Assembly (NCBI GenBank): GCA_002405835.1
Contig: DHMO01000035.1
Span: 1 to 13,528 of the forward strand
Source of the DNA: Lentisphaeria bacterium UBA4640
Lineage (GTDB): Bacteria; Verrucomicrobiota; Lentisphaeria; Victivallales; UBA1829
DNA: 13,528 nucleotides
Reading direction: 5' to 3'
Shown here: in pieces, positions 1 through 6,119 of the stretch
How positions within the stretch are numbered: position 1 is the stretch's first letter
Layout: every line of letters begins with the position of its first letter
Program-made: the position numbers and the translations under genes
The notes under the pieces: generated by a model
What the model was told of the DNA's origin: nothing
Seen by the model: the letters and a program-made list of their open reading frames with translations, nothing else
The model's database searches: none

Positions 1-681
1 GCGCAGACCGTGCAGGTCAAGCCGCGCGGTGTGGCGGACAAGCAGTCCGCCGTCATCCCCGCCGGAGCGTCGCATACGTTCCTGTTCCCGGTGACGGAGT
101 TCAAAAAGGAATATACGGTCATCCTTTCGAACGGAAAGAAGATGCAGCGAGTGACACGTCCGGTGATTCCCGTCCGCAAGTCCGTGAAGAGCGGCGCGGA
201 GCAGGTGATGTCCTACGGTTCCTTCCGCGTCACCGCGCTCGCGGAGGGACTGGAGTTCAAAATCAGCGTCAAGGACGACAAACGCGGAGATTACGATGTG
301 AAGGCTCCGTGGAACGGCGACGGCGTGGAGCTCTTCATTGATTCCCGTCCGTTTACCGGACTCGACAAGGGTATTTACAACGACCATGTCTTCCGCGTGT
401 TCGCGAATCCGGCGACGAAATCGCACAAGGCGTCGCTGAGCACGAGCGCGAATCTGGATTCCTCCGCGATCCGCTGGAACATCAGGGAAAACGGCGCGGA
501 TTTCGAGGTTTCAATCCTGATTCCGTGGAAAAGCCTCAAGCTGAACGCTCCCGCGGATCTTGCGTTCGATATCGCGGTGAACGATTCGGATGACAATACA
601 CGTCTCTCCTCCATTCCGTGGAGCGGAGACGGCGACAACTACAGATACCGTTTCAACTTCGGAACTTTAACCGTCAAATAA
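1..681 (+). CDS. C-terminal part of a protein with a CBM9-like domain (5' truncated by window)
   Basis: The frame is open from base 1, so this is the last 226 residues of a longer protein; the GTG at 10 is just an internal codon. After about 60 residues of beta-strand-rich, Ig-like sequence comes a domain of about 160 residues resembling the carbohydrate-binding family 9 / DOMON-like fold. Its signature is WNGDGVELFIDSRPF, with a later ILIPWKSL strand and a closing YRYRFNFGTLTVK. The same signature (WEGDAVELFIDPAPF), also preceded by an Ig-like stretch, occurs near the C-terminus of the 1186-residue glycosidase at 8474-12034. The missing N-terminal part may therefore hold a glycosidase too, but this is inference. 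The next gene starts 13 nt downstream, so the two are probably co-transcribed. Family-level assignment is fairly firm; the binding target is unknown. Confidence 0.75.
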   Translation, partial: AQTVQVKPRGVADKQSAVIPAGASHTFLFPVTEFKKEYTVILSNGKKMQRVTRPVIPVRKSVKSGAEQVMSYGSFRVTALAEGLEFKISVKDDKRGDYDVKAPWNGDGVELFIDSRPFTGLDKGIYNDHVFRVFANPATKSHKASLSTSANLDSSAIRWNIRENGADFEVSILIPWKSLKLNAPADLAFDIAVNDSDDNTRLSSIPWSGDGDNYRYRFNFGTLTVK

Positions 682-694
682 AAGGATACAGCAA

Positions 695-1621
695 ATGAAA
701 AAACAGACATTGATTCTTCTCGCCGGACTTCTCGCGGGAACCGCATGTGCGGAAACAAACTGGAAGGCATGGGGGCGTCCCGCCGGAAGCACGGCGGAGG
801 GCGAGAAGGTCACCTTCACCGCTCCCGCAGGGAAACGGACGGAGTTCATGACTCGCGCCGATCTGGAGAAGGGGAACTTCTACCGCATTTCGTTTGAACT
901 TGATTTCCCCGGAGCCGCGCCGGAATCATATAAGTACGGACTCAACAAGTTCGAGGAGCTCCCGTACACTTTTGTCGAGATGAAAAACGCCAAAGGCAAA
1001 ACCGCTCCGGTCATTTACACTTACGCCGGAGAGAATATGGAAACATTCTTCCGCGTCTACTTCGCGGCGAATGCGGAAGTGAAAGGCGTTTTTGCAAATC
1101 CGAAAATTGAAAAACTTTCCGCCGGCGCTCTGAAAAAGGTTGTGATGCCGGAGAACGGAAACATCGTTTCCAACTGGATTCAGCCGGGCTGGATGAAGAA
1201 CGCTCTGAAGGTGGAACTCGTTGACGCCGCGGATCATATCGACGAGGGCAAGGCTGTGAAGATTACTGCGCCGGAATCGTTCTACGCAAAGCGTCCGGCT
1301 TCGGTGCAGTCCAATTCGCTCCCGCTGCTTCCGGATACGGATTACCGGGTGACCGCCTGGGTGAAAGGCAATGGAGCCGGCACGGGAACCATCGGAGTGA
1401 ACTCCTGGTACAATAACAAGGTGAAACATTACTACTGCTCCGGCAACATTGCGGTCACCAAAGAGTGGACGCAGGTGGAATTCAGATTCCGCACACCGTC
1501 GCTCAAGGAGCATCCGCAGCTGGAAAAGCGCGTGACGCACGGCAGCATCGGATTCCGTCCGACTGCTCAGCTGAACGAATTCCAGTTCAAGGATTTTACA
1601 TTGGAGCAGATTGAGAAGTGA
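695..1621 (+). CDS. Secreted two-domain carbohydrate-binding-like protein, unknown function
   Basis: A 308-residue protein with a clear Sec signal peptide: Lys at 3, a hydrophobic core at 6-15, and likely cleavage after Ala19 (ACA/ET). Cys18 is near the cleavage site, but the preceding GTA is a poor lipobox, so I prefer ordinary signal peptidase. The mature part looks like two beta-sandwich modules. The first spans about 22-140, with a FYRISFELD strand. The second spans about 150-305 and resembles CBM4/9-type modules: ALKVELVDAAD..., then DTDYRVTAWVKG, then TKEWTQVEFRF, then a final FKDFTLEQI strand. No catalytic motif is visible. An AAAGGA ribosome site lies just upstream. Its stop overlaps the GTG start of the GH28-like gene, implying translational coupling. 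I do not recognise a named family; a glycan-binding role is inferred from fold style and neighbours. Confidence 0.75.
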   Translation: MKKQTLILLAGLLAGTACAETNWKAWGRPAGSTAEGEKVTFTAPAGKRTEFMTRADLEKGNFYRISFELDFPGAAPESYKYGLNKFEELPYTFVEMKNAKGKTAPVIYTYAGENMETFFRVYFAANAEVKGVFANPKIEKLSAGALKKVVMPENGNIVSNWIQPGWMKNALKVELVDAADHIDEGKAVKITAPESFYAKRPASVQSNSLPLLPDTDYRVTAWVKGNGAGTGTIGVNSWYNNKVKHYYCSGNIAVTKEWTQVEFRFRTPSLKEHPQLEKRVTHGSIGFRPTAQLNEFQFKDFTLEQIEK

Positions 1622-2976
1622 AAGATTCTATGCGCTTCAATGTCATGGATTTCGGCGCCCGGGCAGACGGGCGCTCGCTTGATACAAAGGCATTTCAGGA
1701 CGCCGTTGACCGCTGTTCCGATGAGGGAGGCGGTCTTGTTTTCGTTCCGGAAGGGCGTTATCTGCTCGGCTCTCTGTGGCTGAAAAACAATGTCGTGTTT
1801 TGCCTGGATGCGGGAGCTGTGCTGATTGCTTCGCTGAATCCGGCGGATTATCCGCTGCCGGATGATATTGCGCCGGATTCCCAGCCGCGGGCGTGTCTGA
1901 ATGCGCTGCATGCGGAAAATATCCGTGTCTGCGGCGAGGGCGTTGTCTTCGGGCAGGTGATGAGCTTTTCGTATGACGATCCGGCGAACGGCGGCAACGG
2001 AGAAGAACACCTGACGTTTGATGATCCGAAACAGTTCCGTCCGAAGCTCCTGCGCTTCGAGGATGTCCGCGGCGCCGTTCTTTCCGGAATCACCTTCCGG
2101 GAGAGTCCGTTCTGGACGATTCATTTTGCCGGCTGCCGTGACACTCTGATGGAAAATATCCGCGTGGAAAACCCGCTCCGCGCCTGCAACACCGATGCGC
2201 TGGACATTGACTGCTGCCGCAACTTCACCGCGCGCGGACTCTATCTCCAGACCGGCGACGATGGAATCTGTGTCAAGAGTTCGCCCGAAGTCGCAAAACT
2301 TTACGGCGGCTGCGAAAATGTCCGGATTGAGGATTGCGAGATTTATTCCACGAGCGCCGCGCTCAAGGTCGGGACGGAAACTTTTGCTCCAATTCGGAAT
2401 GTTTCCTTTAACGACTGCAGTGTTTTCGGCTCCTCCCATGCGATCGCGGTTTATGCGCGCGACGGCGGAGAGGTTGAAAACATCGTCTTCCGCAGCATTT
2501 CGGGAAGCGCAAAAGCGCATGGCAATGCGCCGCGTCACAAATTCCGCTGGAGCTGGTGGGGGGCGGGTGACGCCATTTTCATTTCCGCCTCGCCGCGCCG
2601 CAAGGGGGAACGTTCCGGAACGATCCGCAATGTCGTGCTGAAAGAGATTGATATCGACTGTGAAAACAGCTGCTTCATCTCCTCGTATCCGGAAACCGGG
2701 AAGGTTGAGAACATTTTTCTTTCGGAGGTGAAACTGCGCTTTGTCCGCCAGGGAACGCAGCCCGGGGGCGTGTTCGACGAAACCCCGTCGGTCCGCAACC
2801 GTTTTCCGCATCGGATTCCGGCATTCTTTTTCGAAAATATCCGGAATGCATCCGTTGAAAAATCCGCAGTGGAATGGGTGAATCCGGAAGGGGAATGCTG
2901 GGACGGGCTGCTTGAAAACGAAAATTCGGAGCTGCTCCGTTTTGAGTGCACGGAAAGCGTGACTCAGTCCGAATAA
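1618..2976 (+). CDS. GH28-like (polygalacturonase-type) parallel beta-helix glycosidase, apparently cytosolic
   Basis: A 452-residue protein. It opens with the classic pectinase N-terminus (FNVMDFGARADG, then DTKAFQDAVDRC and GGGLVFVPEGRYLLGSLWL), followed by repetitive beta-helix coils. Family GH28 hydrolyses galacturonan or rhamnogalacturonan backbones by inversion. Visible catalytic-region motifs are NTDALDID (191-198) and GDDGICVKS (213-221), which supply the expected aspartates. The segment where canonical GH28 has G-H-G reads STSAALKVGTE (244-254), so the usual histidine is missing there. A WWGAGDAIFI motif (313-322) replaces the usual R-x-K region. No signal peptide is present, suggesting a cytosolic enzyme acting on imported oligosaccharides. 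Start: GTG at 1618 overlaps the previous stop (GTGA) with GGAG 11 nt upstream. ATG at 1630, right before the conserved domain, is an equally reasonable start but lacks a good ribosome site. The 3' end overlaps the convergent sigma-like gene by 13 bp. Confidence 0.85.
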   Translation: MKDSMRFNVMDFGARADGRSLDTKAFQDAVDRCSDEGGGLVFVPEGRYLLGSLWLKNNVVFCLDAGAVLIASLNPADYPLPDDIAPDSQPRACLNALHAENIRVCGEGVVFGQVMSFSYDDPANGGNGEEHLTFDDPKQFRPKLLRFEDVRGAVLSGITFRESPFWTIHFAGCRDTLMENIRVENPLRACNTDALDIDCCRNFTARGLYLQTGDDGICVKSSPEVAKLYGGCENVRIEDCEIYSTSAALKVGTETFAPIRNVSFNDCSVFGSSHAIAVYARDGGEVENIVFRSISGSAKAHGNAPRHKFRWSWWGAGDAIFISASPRRKGERSGTIRNVVLKEIDIDCENSCFISSYPETGKVENIFLSEVKLRFVRQGTQPGGVFDETPSVRNRFPHRIPAFFFENIRNASVEKSAVEWVNPEGECWDGLLENENSELLRFECTESVTQSE

Positions 2977-3473
2977 TCTTTCATTACCGCGCGGAGCCGC
3001 CGCATGAGACGTGTTTTGACGAAATAGACCATTTCGGGGAGCATGGAGCACATGACGGCGGTTTCGCGCGCCGATTTTCCGTCAAGCACGTGGTTTTCAA
3101 ATGCCGCGTATTCGTTCGGCTTTTCCTCCATGCGGAGTTTCAGAAGCGCCTGATCGAGCACATGCTTGCGCCATTCTCCGCACCAGAGTTCTTCGCTGAT
3201 TTCCGTTCGCGGCGGCAGCTCTGCGAGCGTGCGCAGAAGAATCTGATGCAGAAAGACCGGAAGCGTTCCGCGCTCCGGCGAATAGACGAAACATTCCGAT
3301 TCCCCGAAAACATTGCGCGCGAAAATCTCAAGCAGAGTTTCCGTTTCCGCCGCGGAATAACCGGCGGAAAGAAGAATGCGCGAGAGAAACGGGGAATAAA
3401 TTTCCAGGAACTCCGCGCGCGGAACCGGTTCGCCCGCGCGCAGACGCTCCAGCAGGGGAGGGGGATTCTCCAT
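2964..3473 (-). CDS. Small, degenerate ECF-type RNA polymerase sigma factor
   Basis: A 169-residue protein with the two-part layout of ECF sigma factors. Residues about 22-86 match region 2 in outline: FLEIYSPFLSRILLSAGYS, then AETETLLEIFARNVF in place of the usual acidic D-A-E-D-L-xQ-E-xF core-binding segment, then SPERGTLPVFLHQILLRTL in place of the promoter-melting helix. Residues about 106-166 match region 4: an LKLRMEEKPNEYAAFENHVL helix, the GKSARETAVMC turn-helix entry, and a recognition-type helix PEMVYFVKTRLMRRLRAVM. This style of region 4 is common in Planctomycetes/Lentisphaerae sigma factors. The missing acidic and aromatic residues in region 2 are odd and could mean weak or non-canonical promoter opening. 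The gene starts 5 nt after the kdsD stop with no strong ribosome site, so translational coupling to kdsD is likely. No anti-sigma gene is adjacent. It could also be a sigma-like regulator that no longer initiates transcription. Confidence 0.65.
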   Translation of the reverse strand: MENPPPLLERLRAGEPVPRAEFLEIYSPFLSRILLSAGYSAAETETLLEIFARNVFGESECFVYSPERGTLPVFLHQILLRTLAELPPRTEISEELWCGEWRKHVLDQALLKLRMEEKPNEYAAFENHVLDGKSARETAVMCSMLPEMVYFVKTRLMRRLRAVMKDYSD

Positions 3474-3478
3474 TTGCG

Positions 3479-4456
3479 TTACATCAGCTTGAGTCCGGGA
3501 AGATCCTGGATATCAACCACGCCCACAACTTTGTTTTCCGAATCGGTGACGATGATGTCGTCCACCTTGCGCACCTCAACGAGACGCAGAACTTCGATGG
3601 CGAGCGCATCGGCGCGGATGGAGGCCGGGTTGGGCGTCATGACTTCCGCAATATTCCTGGAGAGAATATCGGGAACGCCCGCGCGGCGGCGGAAATCCCC
3701 GTCGGTGAAAATGCCGATGGGGTGTCCGGCGTCATCCACGATGATCGCGGAGCCGCTGCGGCAGGCGGTCATCTTCAGAAGCGTATCCTTGACATTGTAA
3801 TCCGCCGTGACGGTTGCGAGACGGTCGCCGCTGCGCATGGCGTCGCCGACGCGCATGGTGACGGCGCGTCCGATTGCGCCCGCAGGGTGGAGTCTGCCGA
3901 AATTTTCCTTCGTAAATTTCCGGAGCGTGAGCAGCACCATAGCGAGCGCGTCGCCGAGTGCGAGCTGAACCGTGGAGGAGGTGGTCGGTGCGAGGTTGAA
4001 CGGGCATGCTTCGCGGGGTACGGCGGTTTCGACGTGGATGTCGCCGAGCTGGGCGAGCGTGGAATTTCTGTTTCCAGTGAGCGCGGCGACACGGACTCCG
4101 AGGCGTTTTGCGGGGACGATTACGCGGACGATTTCATCGCTTTCGCCGCTGTAGCTGATGGCGATGAGCAGGTCGTCCTTCTGAATCATACCGAGGTCGC
4201 CGTGCATGGCTTCAACGGAGTGCATGAAGATTGTGGGCGATCCGGTGCTTGCCATGGTTGCGGCGATTTTGCTGCCGACATGACCGCTTTTTCCGATGCC
4301 CGTAATGACGATTTTTCCGCCTTTGTCGAGCGTTTCGCAGCAGGCCTGCGCCAGCTTGACAAAGTCTTCGTTCAAATTGTTCTTAAGAGCTTCAAGTCCT
4401 TCTATTTCAATGGAAATGACCTCTTTTGCCTTCTTCAGTATAGCATCCGCATCCAC
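3479..4456 (-). CDS. kdsD: Arabinose-5-phosphate isomerase (KdsD/KpsF/GutQ family)
   Basis: A 325-residue, full-length enzyme that interconverts ribulose-5-phosphate and arabinose-5-phosphate, the first step towards Kdo for lipopolysaccharide. It acts in the cytosol. The SIS domain covers about 35-200 and holds ITGIGKSGHVGSKIA (the GKSG lysine at 56), EAMHGDLGM (His85), SYSGESDEI (Glu108 region) and FGRLHPAGAIGR (His190). These correspond to the catalytic Lys, His, Glu and His known in the Escherichia coli enzyme. Two CBS domains follow, at about 203-258 and 270-325 (MTPNPASIRADALAIEVL, then KVVGVVDIQDLPGL). The start is GTG at 4456, fixed by a perfect AGGAGG 7 nt upstream; the nearby ATG is out of frame. 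The gene has its own predicted promoter (4480-4508) and is followed at 5 nt by the sigma-like gene. No Kdo8P synthase or phosphatase gene lies nearby. Confidence 0.95.
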   Translation of the reverse strand: MDADAILKKAKEVISIEIEGLEALKNNLNEDFVKLAQACCETLDKGGKIVITGIGKSGHVGSKIAATMASTGSPTIFMHSVEAMHGDLGMIQKDDLLIAISYSGESDEIVRVIVPAKRLGVRVAALTGNRNSTLAQLGDIHVETAVPREACPFNLAPTTSSTVQLALGDALAMVLLTLRKFTKENFGRLHPAGAIGRAVTMRVGDAMRSGDRLATVTADYNVKDTLLKMTACRSGSAIIVDDAGHPIGIFTDGDFRRRAGVPDILSRNIAEVMTPNPASIRADALAIEVLRLVEVRKVDDIIVTDSENKVVGVVDIQDLPGLKLM

Positions 4457-4463
4457 GATTCAA

Positions 4464-4469
4464 CCTCCT
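4464..4469 (-). promoter_or_regulatory. Perfect ribosome binding site fixing the GTG start of kdsD
   Basis: On the minus strand this reads AGGAGG, 7 nt before the GTG at 4456. It decides the start, because the ATG three bases further on is in another frame. Confidence 0.8.
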
Positions 4470-4479
4470 GTTTTCGGGT

Positions 4480-4508
4480 AATATAACACGCGAATATCAA
4501 ATAGACAA
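4480..4508 (-). promoter_or_regulatory. Sigma-70-type promoter for kdsD and the sigma-like gene
   Basis: The minus strand reads TTGTCT (4508-4503), 17 nt, then TATATT (4485-4480). Transcription would start near 4473 and give a very short leader that carries AGGAGG. It lies in the 60-nt gap after the acetyltransferase gene, so kdsD can be expressed independently of it. Confidence 0.6.
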
Positions 4509-4516
4509 GGCGGTTT

Positions 4517-5119
4517 TCACGGAATCTCGATTTTCCGGTCGCGCCAGTAGTATTCGCGGTCGTGTTCGCCGATTTCGCGGAGCACGCGGCAGGGGTTGCC
4601 GACGGCAACGACGTTCGCGGGGATGTCCTTTGTGACCACGCTTCCGGCTCCGATGACGGAGTTGTCGCCGATCGTGATGCCGGGGAGGATGATTGCGCCC
4701 GCGCCGATCCAGACATTGTTGCCGATGTGCACCGGAAGGTTGAACTGTGCAACTTTGCGCCGGAGTTCCGGATCCACCGGGTGTCCGGCAACTGCAACAA
4801 CGACGTTCGGACCGAACAGAACGCTGTCGCCCACGTAAATGTCTGTGTCGTCAACCAGAGTGAGGTTGAAGTTCGCATAGACGTTGTTTCCGAAATGCGT
4901 GTGGCATCCCCAGTTTGCATGGAGCGGGGGTTCCACATAGCAGTTCTCGCCGACTTCCGCGAGAATCTCCTTCAGCAGCGCCATCCGTTTCGGCATTTCC
5001 GAGGGACGGGTCTGGTTGAAATCATAGAGCCTGTCAAGGCAGCGCAGCTGTTCCTTTGCGAGCTCTTCATCGGTGCAGAAATAGATTTTTCCGCTTTTCA
5101 TCTGTTCTTTTGCATTCAT
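4517..5119 (-). CDS. LacA/Maa-type sugar O-acetyltransferase (left-handed beta-helix)
   Basis: A 200-residue acyltransferase of the galactoside/maltose O-acetyltransferase group, which moves acetyl from acetyl-CoA to a sugar 6-hydroxyl in the cytosol. The N-terminal helical Mac domain (about 5-55) has the familiar YDFNQTRPSE. It is followed by hexapeptide repeats: HTHFGNNVYANFNLTLVDD, then IYVGDSVLFGPNV, then a loop with AGHPVDPELRR in which His113 is the expected catalytic base, then IGNNVWIGAGAIILPGITIG and AGSVVTKDIPANVVAVGNP. Length and motif order are normal for the family. The ATG at 5119 is preceded by AAGGA with an 8-nt spacer. The gene is transcribed divergently from an SGNH hydrolase, suggesting a role in handling acetylated sugars or in detoxifying non-metabolised ones; that role is inference. 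The exact sugar acceptor is unknown. Confidence 0.92.
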   Translation of the reverse strand: MNAKEQMKSGKIYFCTDEELAKEQLRCLDRLYDFNQTRPSEMPKRMALLKEILAEVGENCYVEPPLHANWGCHTHFGNNVYANFNLTLVDDTDIYVGDSVLFGPNVVVAVAGHPVDPELRRKVAQFNLPVHIGNNVWIGAGAIILPGITIGDNSVIGAGSVVTKDIPANVVAVGNPCRVLREIGEHDREYYWRDRKIEIP

Positions 5120-5149
5120 CTGCAGAGTTCCTTTTTAAAATTTGAAGAT

Positions 5150-5178
5150 AGTATAACCGCTTTTTCCGGAAAATCAAA
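5150..5178 (-). promoter_or_regulatory. Promoter for the O-acetyltransferase gene
   Basis: The minus strand has TTTGAT (5178-5173), 17 nt, then TATACT (5155-5150), followed by an A/T-rich leader with AAGGA before the ATG at 5119. A perfect 12-bp palindrome, TTTTCCGGAAAA (5163-5174), overlaps the -35 and spacer and could be a regulator site. TTCCGG is frequent in this genome, so the palindrome alone is weak evidence. Confidence 0.55.
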
Positions 5179-5187
5179 CGATTGAGC

Positions 5188-5215
5188 TTGCATTCGCGGA
5201 AAACGGGGCTATATT
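5188..5215 (+). promoter_or_regulatory. Promoter for the SGNH hydrolase - glycosidase operon
   Basis: TTGCAT (5188-5193), a 16-nt spacer and TATATT (5210-5215) form a reasonable sigma-70-type promoter. The predicted start near 5222 falls inside the inverted repeat at 5219-5238. The promoter is back-to-back with that of the acetyltransferase, with the two -35 elements about 10 bp apart. Confidence 0.55.
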
Positions 5216-5218
5216 TAG

Positions 5219-5253
5219 TTTTATCACAACTGATAAAATCATTTCTGATAAAA
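5219..5253 (+). promoter_or_regulatory. Operator-like inverted repeat plus third half-site at the operon start
   Basis: TTTTATCA (5219-5226), four bases, then TGATAAAA (5231-5238) is a perfect 8-bp inverted repeat. A third identical half-site, TGATAAAA, occurs at 5246-5253, exactly 15 bp after the second. The array begins 3 bp after the -10 box and ends at the ribosome binding site, which is where a repressor would block transcription. The regulator is not encoded in the window. Confidence 0.55.
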
Positions 5254-5267
5254 AAGGAGTAGCATTT

Positions 5268-6104
5268 ATGAAAACAGAACAGTTTCCGCGTCCGGACTGC
5301 GGAGCGGCGGATGAAATCCGGAAACTTGCCGGAGCGGAAGGTTGTGCGTCCTGCGAGGATTGCGATGCTCTTGCCGCCGCGCTGAATGCGCTTTCCGGCG
5401 AATCCGCCCGCAAGGAACTGCGCAATGAATTTGTCAAACTTACAGGCGCTTCCGACTGTGCGTCGCTGAAGGGGCGCCGCTGCGGATACTATCCGCGTCT
5501 CGCCGCGGAACTGCTCCGCAAAGCAAGCCGCCGGAATGACCCGAACGGAAAAATCCGGGTCCTGCTGCTGGGTGATTCCATTCGCGGAAACTATGAAAAC
5601 AAGGTTCGCGAAGAGCTGGGGGACGCCTATGAAGTCGTTGCTCCGGAAGAGAACTGCCGGTTTGCAAAATATACGCTCAATGAGCTCGGCCGCTGGTTTG
5701 AAACCTGCGGCGAGCCGGATGTGATTCACTGGAACATCGGACTCTGGGACTCCGCTGTTGTGTGCGAAGAGGACGGCATGTTCACTTCCCCCGCCGAGTA
5801 TCTCTTCTACATGAGCCGGATTCTGCGCGAATTGAAAAAACACTGCAGTCATGTCATCTTTGCAACGACTACACCGGTCCGTGACGGCAGCCTCAATCAA
5901 CATATCGAATTCATTGATCAGCTGAACGCTGTCATCGTTCCGTACATGAACGCGCAGGGTGTTCCGGTCAACGACCTCTATTCCATAGTAAACCGCGACA
6001 AAGAGGGACTGCTCCGCGGCGACTGCATTCATCTGAGTTTGAAAGGCATCGAAGTCTGCGGAAAAGCCGTTGCCGATGCGATCCGCACCGAACTTTCCAA
6101 ATAA
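5268..6104 (+). CDS. SGNH/GDSL-family hydrolase with duplicated cysteine-containing N-terminal segment
   Basis: A 278-residue protein with no signal peptide. From about residue 96 it shows the SGNH esterase plan: VLLLGDSIRGNYE (nucleophile Ser104 in GDS), VIHWNIGLWD (Asn156, block III), a central SRILRELKKHC helix and VIFATTTPV strand, and GDCIHLSLKG (Asp252 and His255, block V). Such enzymes commonly remove acetyl or other acyl groups from carbohydrates. The first 90 residues are unusual. They contain two copies of a motif, KLAGAEGCASCEDC (19-32) and KLTGASDCASLKGRRC (57-72), each followed by a helix ending in LAA. I do not recognise this segment. The ATG is preceded by AAGGAG at 8 nt. The glycosidase gene follows after 15 nt, so deacylation and glycoside cleavage are probably coupled. 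The substrate is unknown; the hydrolase assignment is firm. Confidence 0.85.
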   Translation: MKTEQFPRPDCGAADEIRKLAGAEGCASCEDCDALAAALNALSGESARKELRNEFVKLTGASDCASLKGRRCGYYPRLAAELLRKASRRNDPNGKIRVLLLGDSIRGNYENKVREELGDAYEVVAPEENCRFAKYTLNELGRWFETCGEPDVIHWNIGLWDSAVVCEEDGMFTSPAEYLFYMSRILRELKKHCSHVIFATTTPVRDGSLNQHIEFIDQLNAVIVPYMNAQGVPVNDLYSIVNRDKEGLLRGDCIHLSLKGIEVCGKAVADAIRTELSK

Positions 6105-6119
6105 GCAGAAAGGCTGAAT

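Noticed and set aside
708..754. Lipoprotein signal in the secreted protein at 695-1621
   Set aside because: Cys18 is preceded by GTA instead of a proper L-x-G/A lipobox, and an ordinary signal peptidase site ACA/ET is right there.
1567..3051. A 494-codon open frame on the minus strand opposite the GH28-like gene
   Set aside because: The GH28-like motifs on the plus strand are unmistakable; the antisense frame overlaps three genes and resembles nothing.
2946..3800. A 284-codon open frame on the plus strand over the sigma-like gene and kdsD
   Set aside because: kdsD on the minus strand is certain, and the plus-strand frame is its antisense shadow.
5163..5174. Perfect palindrome TTTTCCGGAAAA as a stand-alone operator
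   Set aside because: TTCCGG is very common in this sequence, so a 12-bp palindrome built on it may be chance; I mention it only within the promoter entry.
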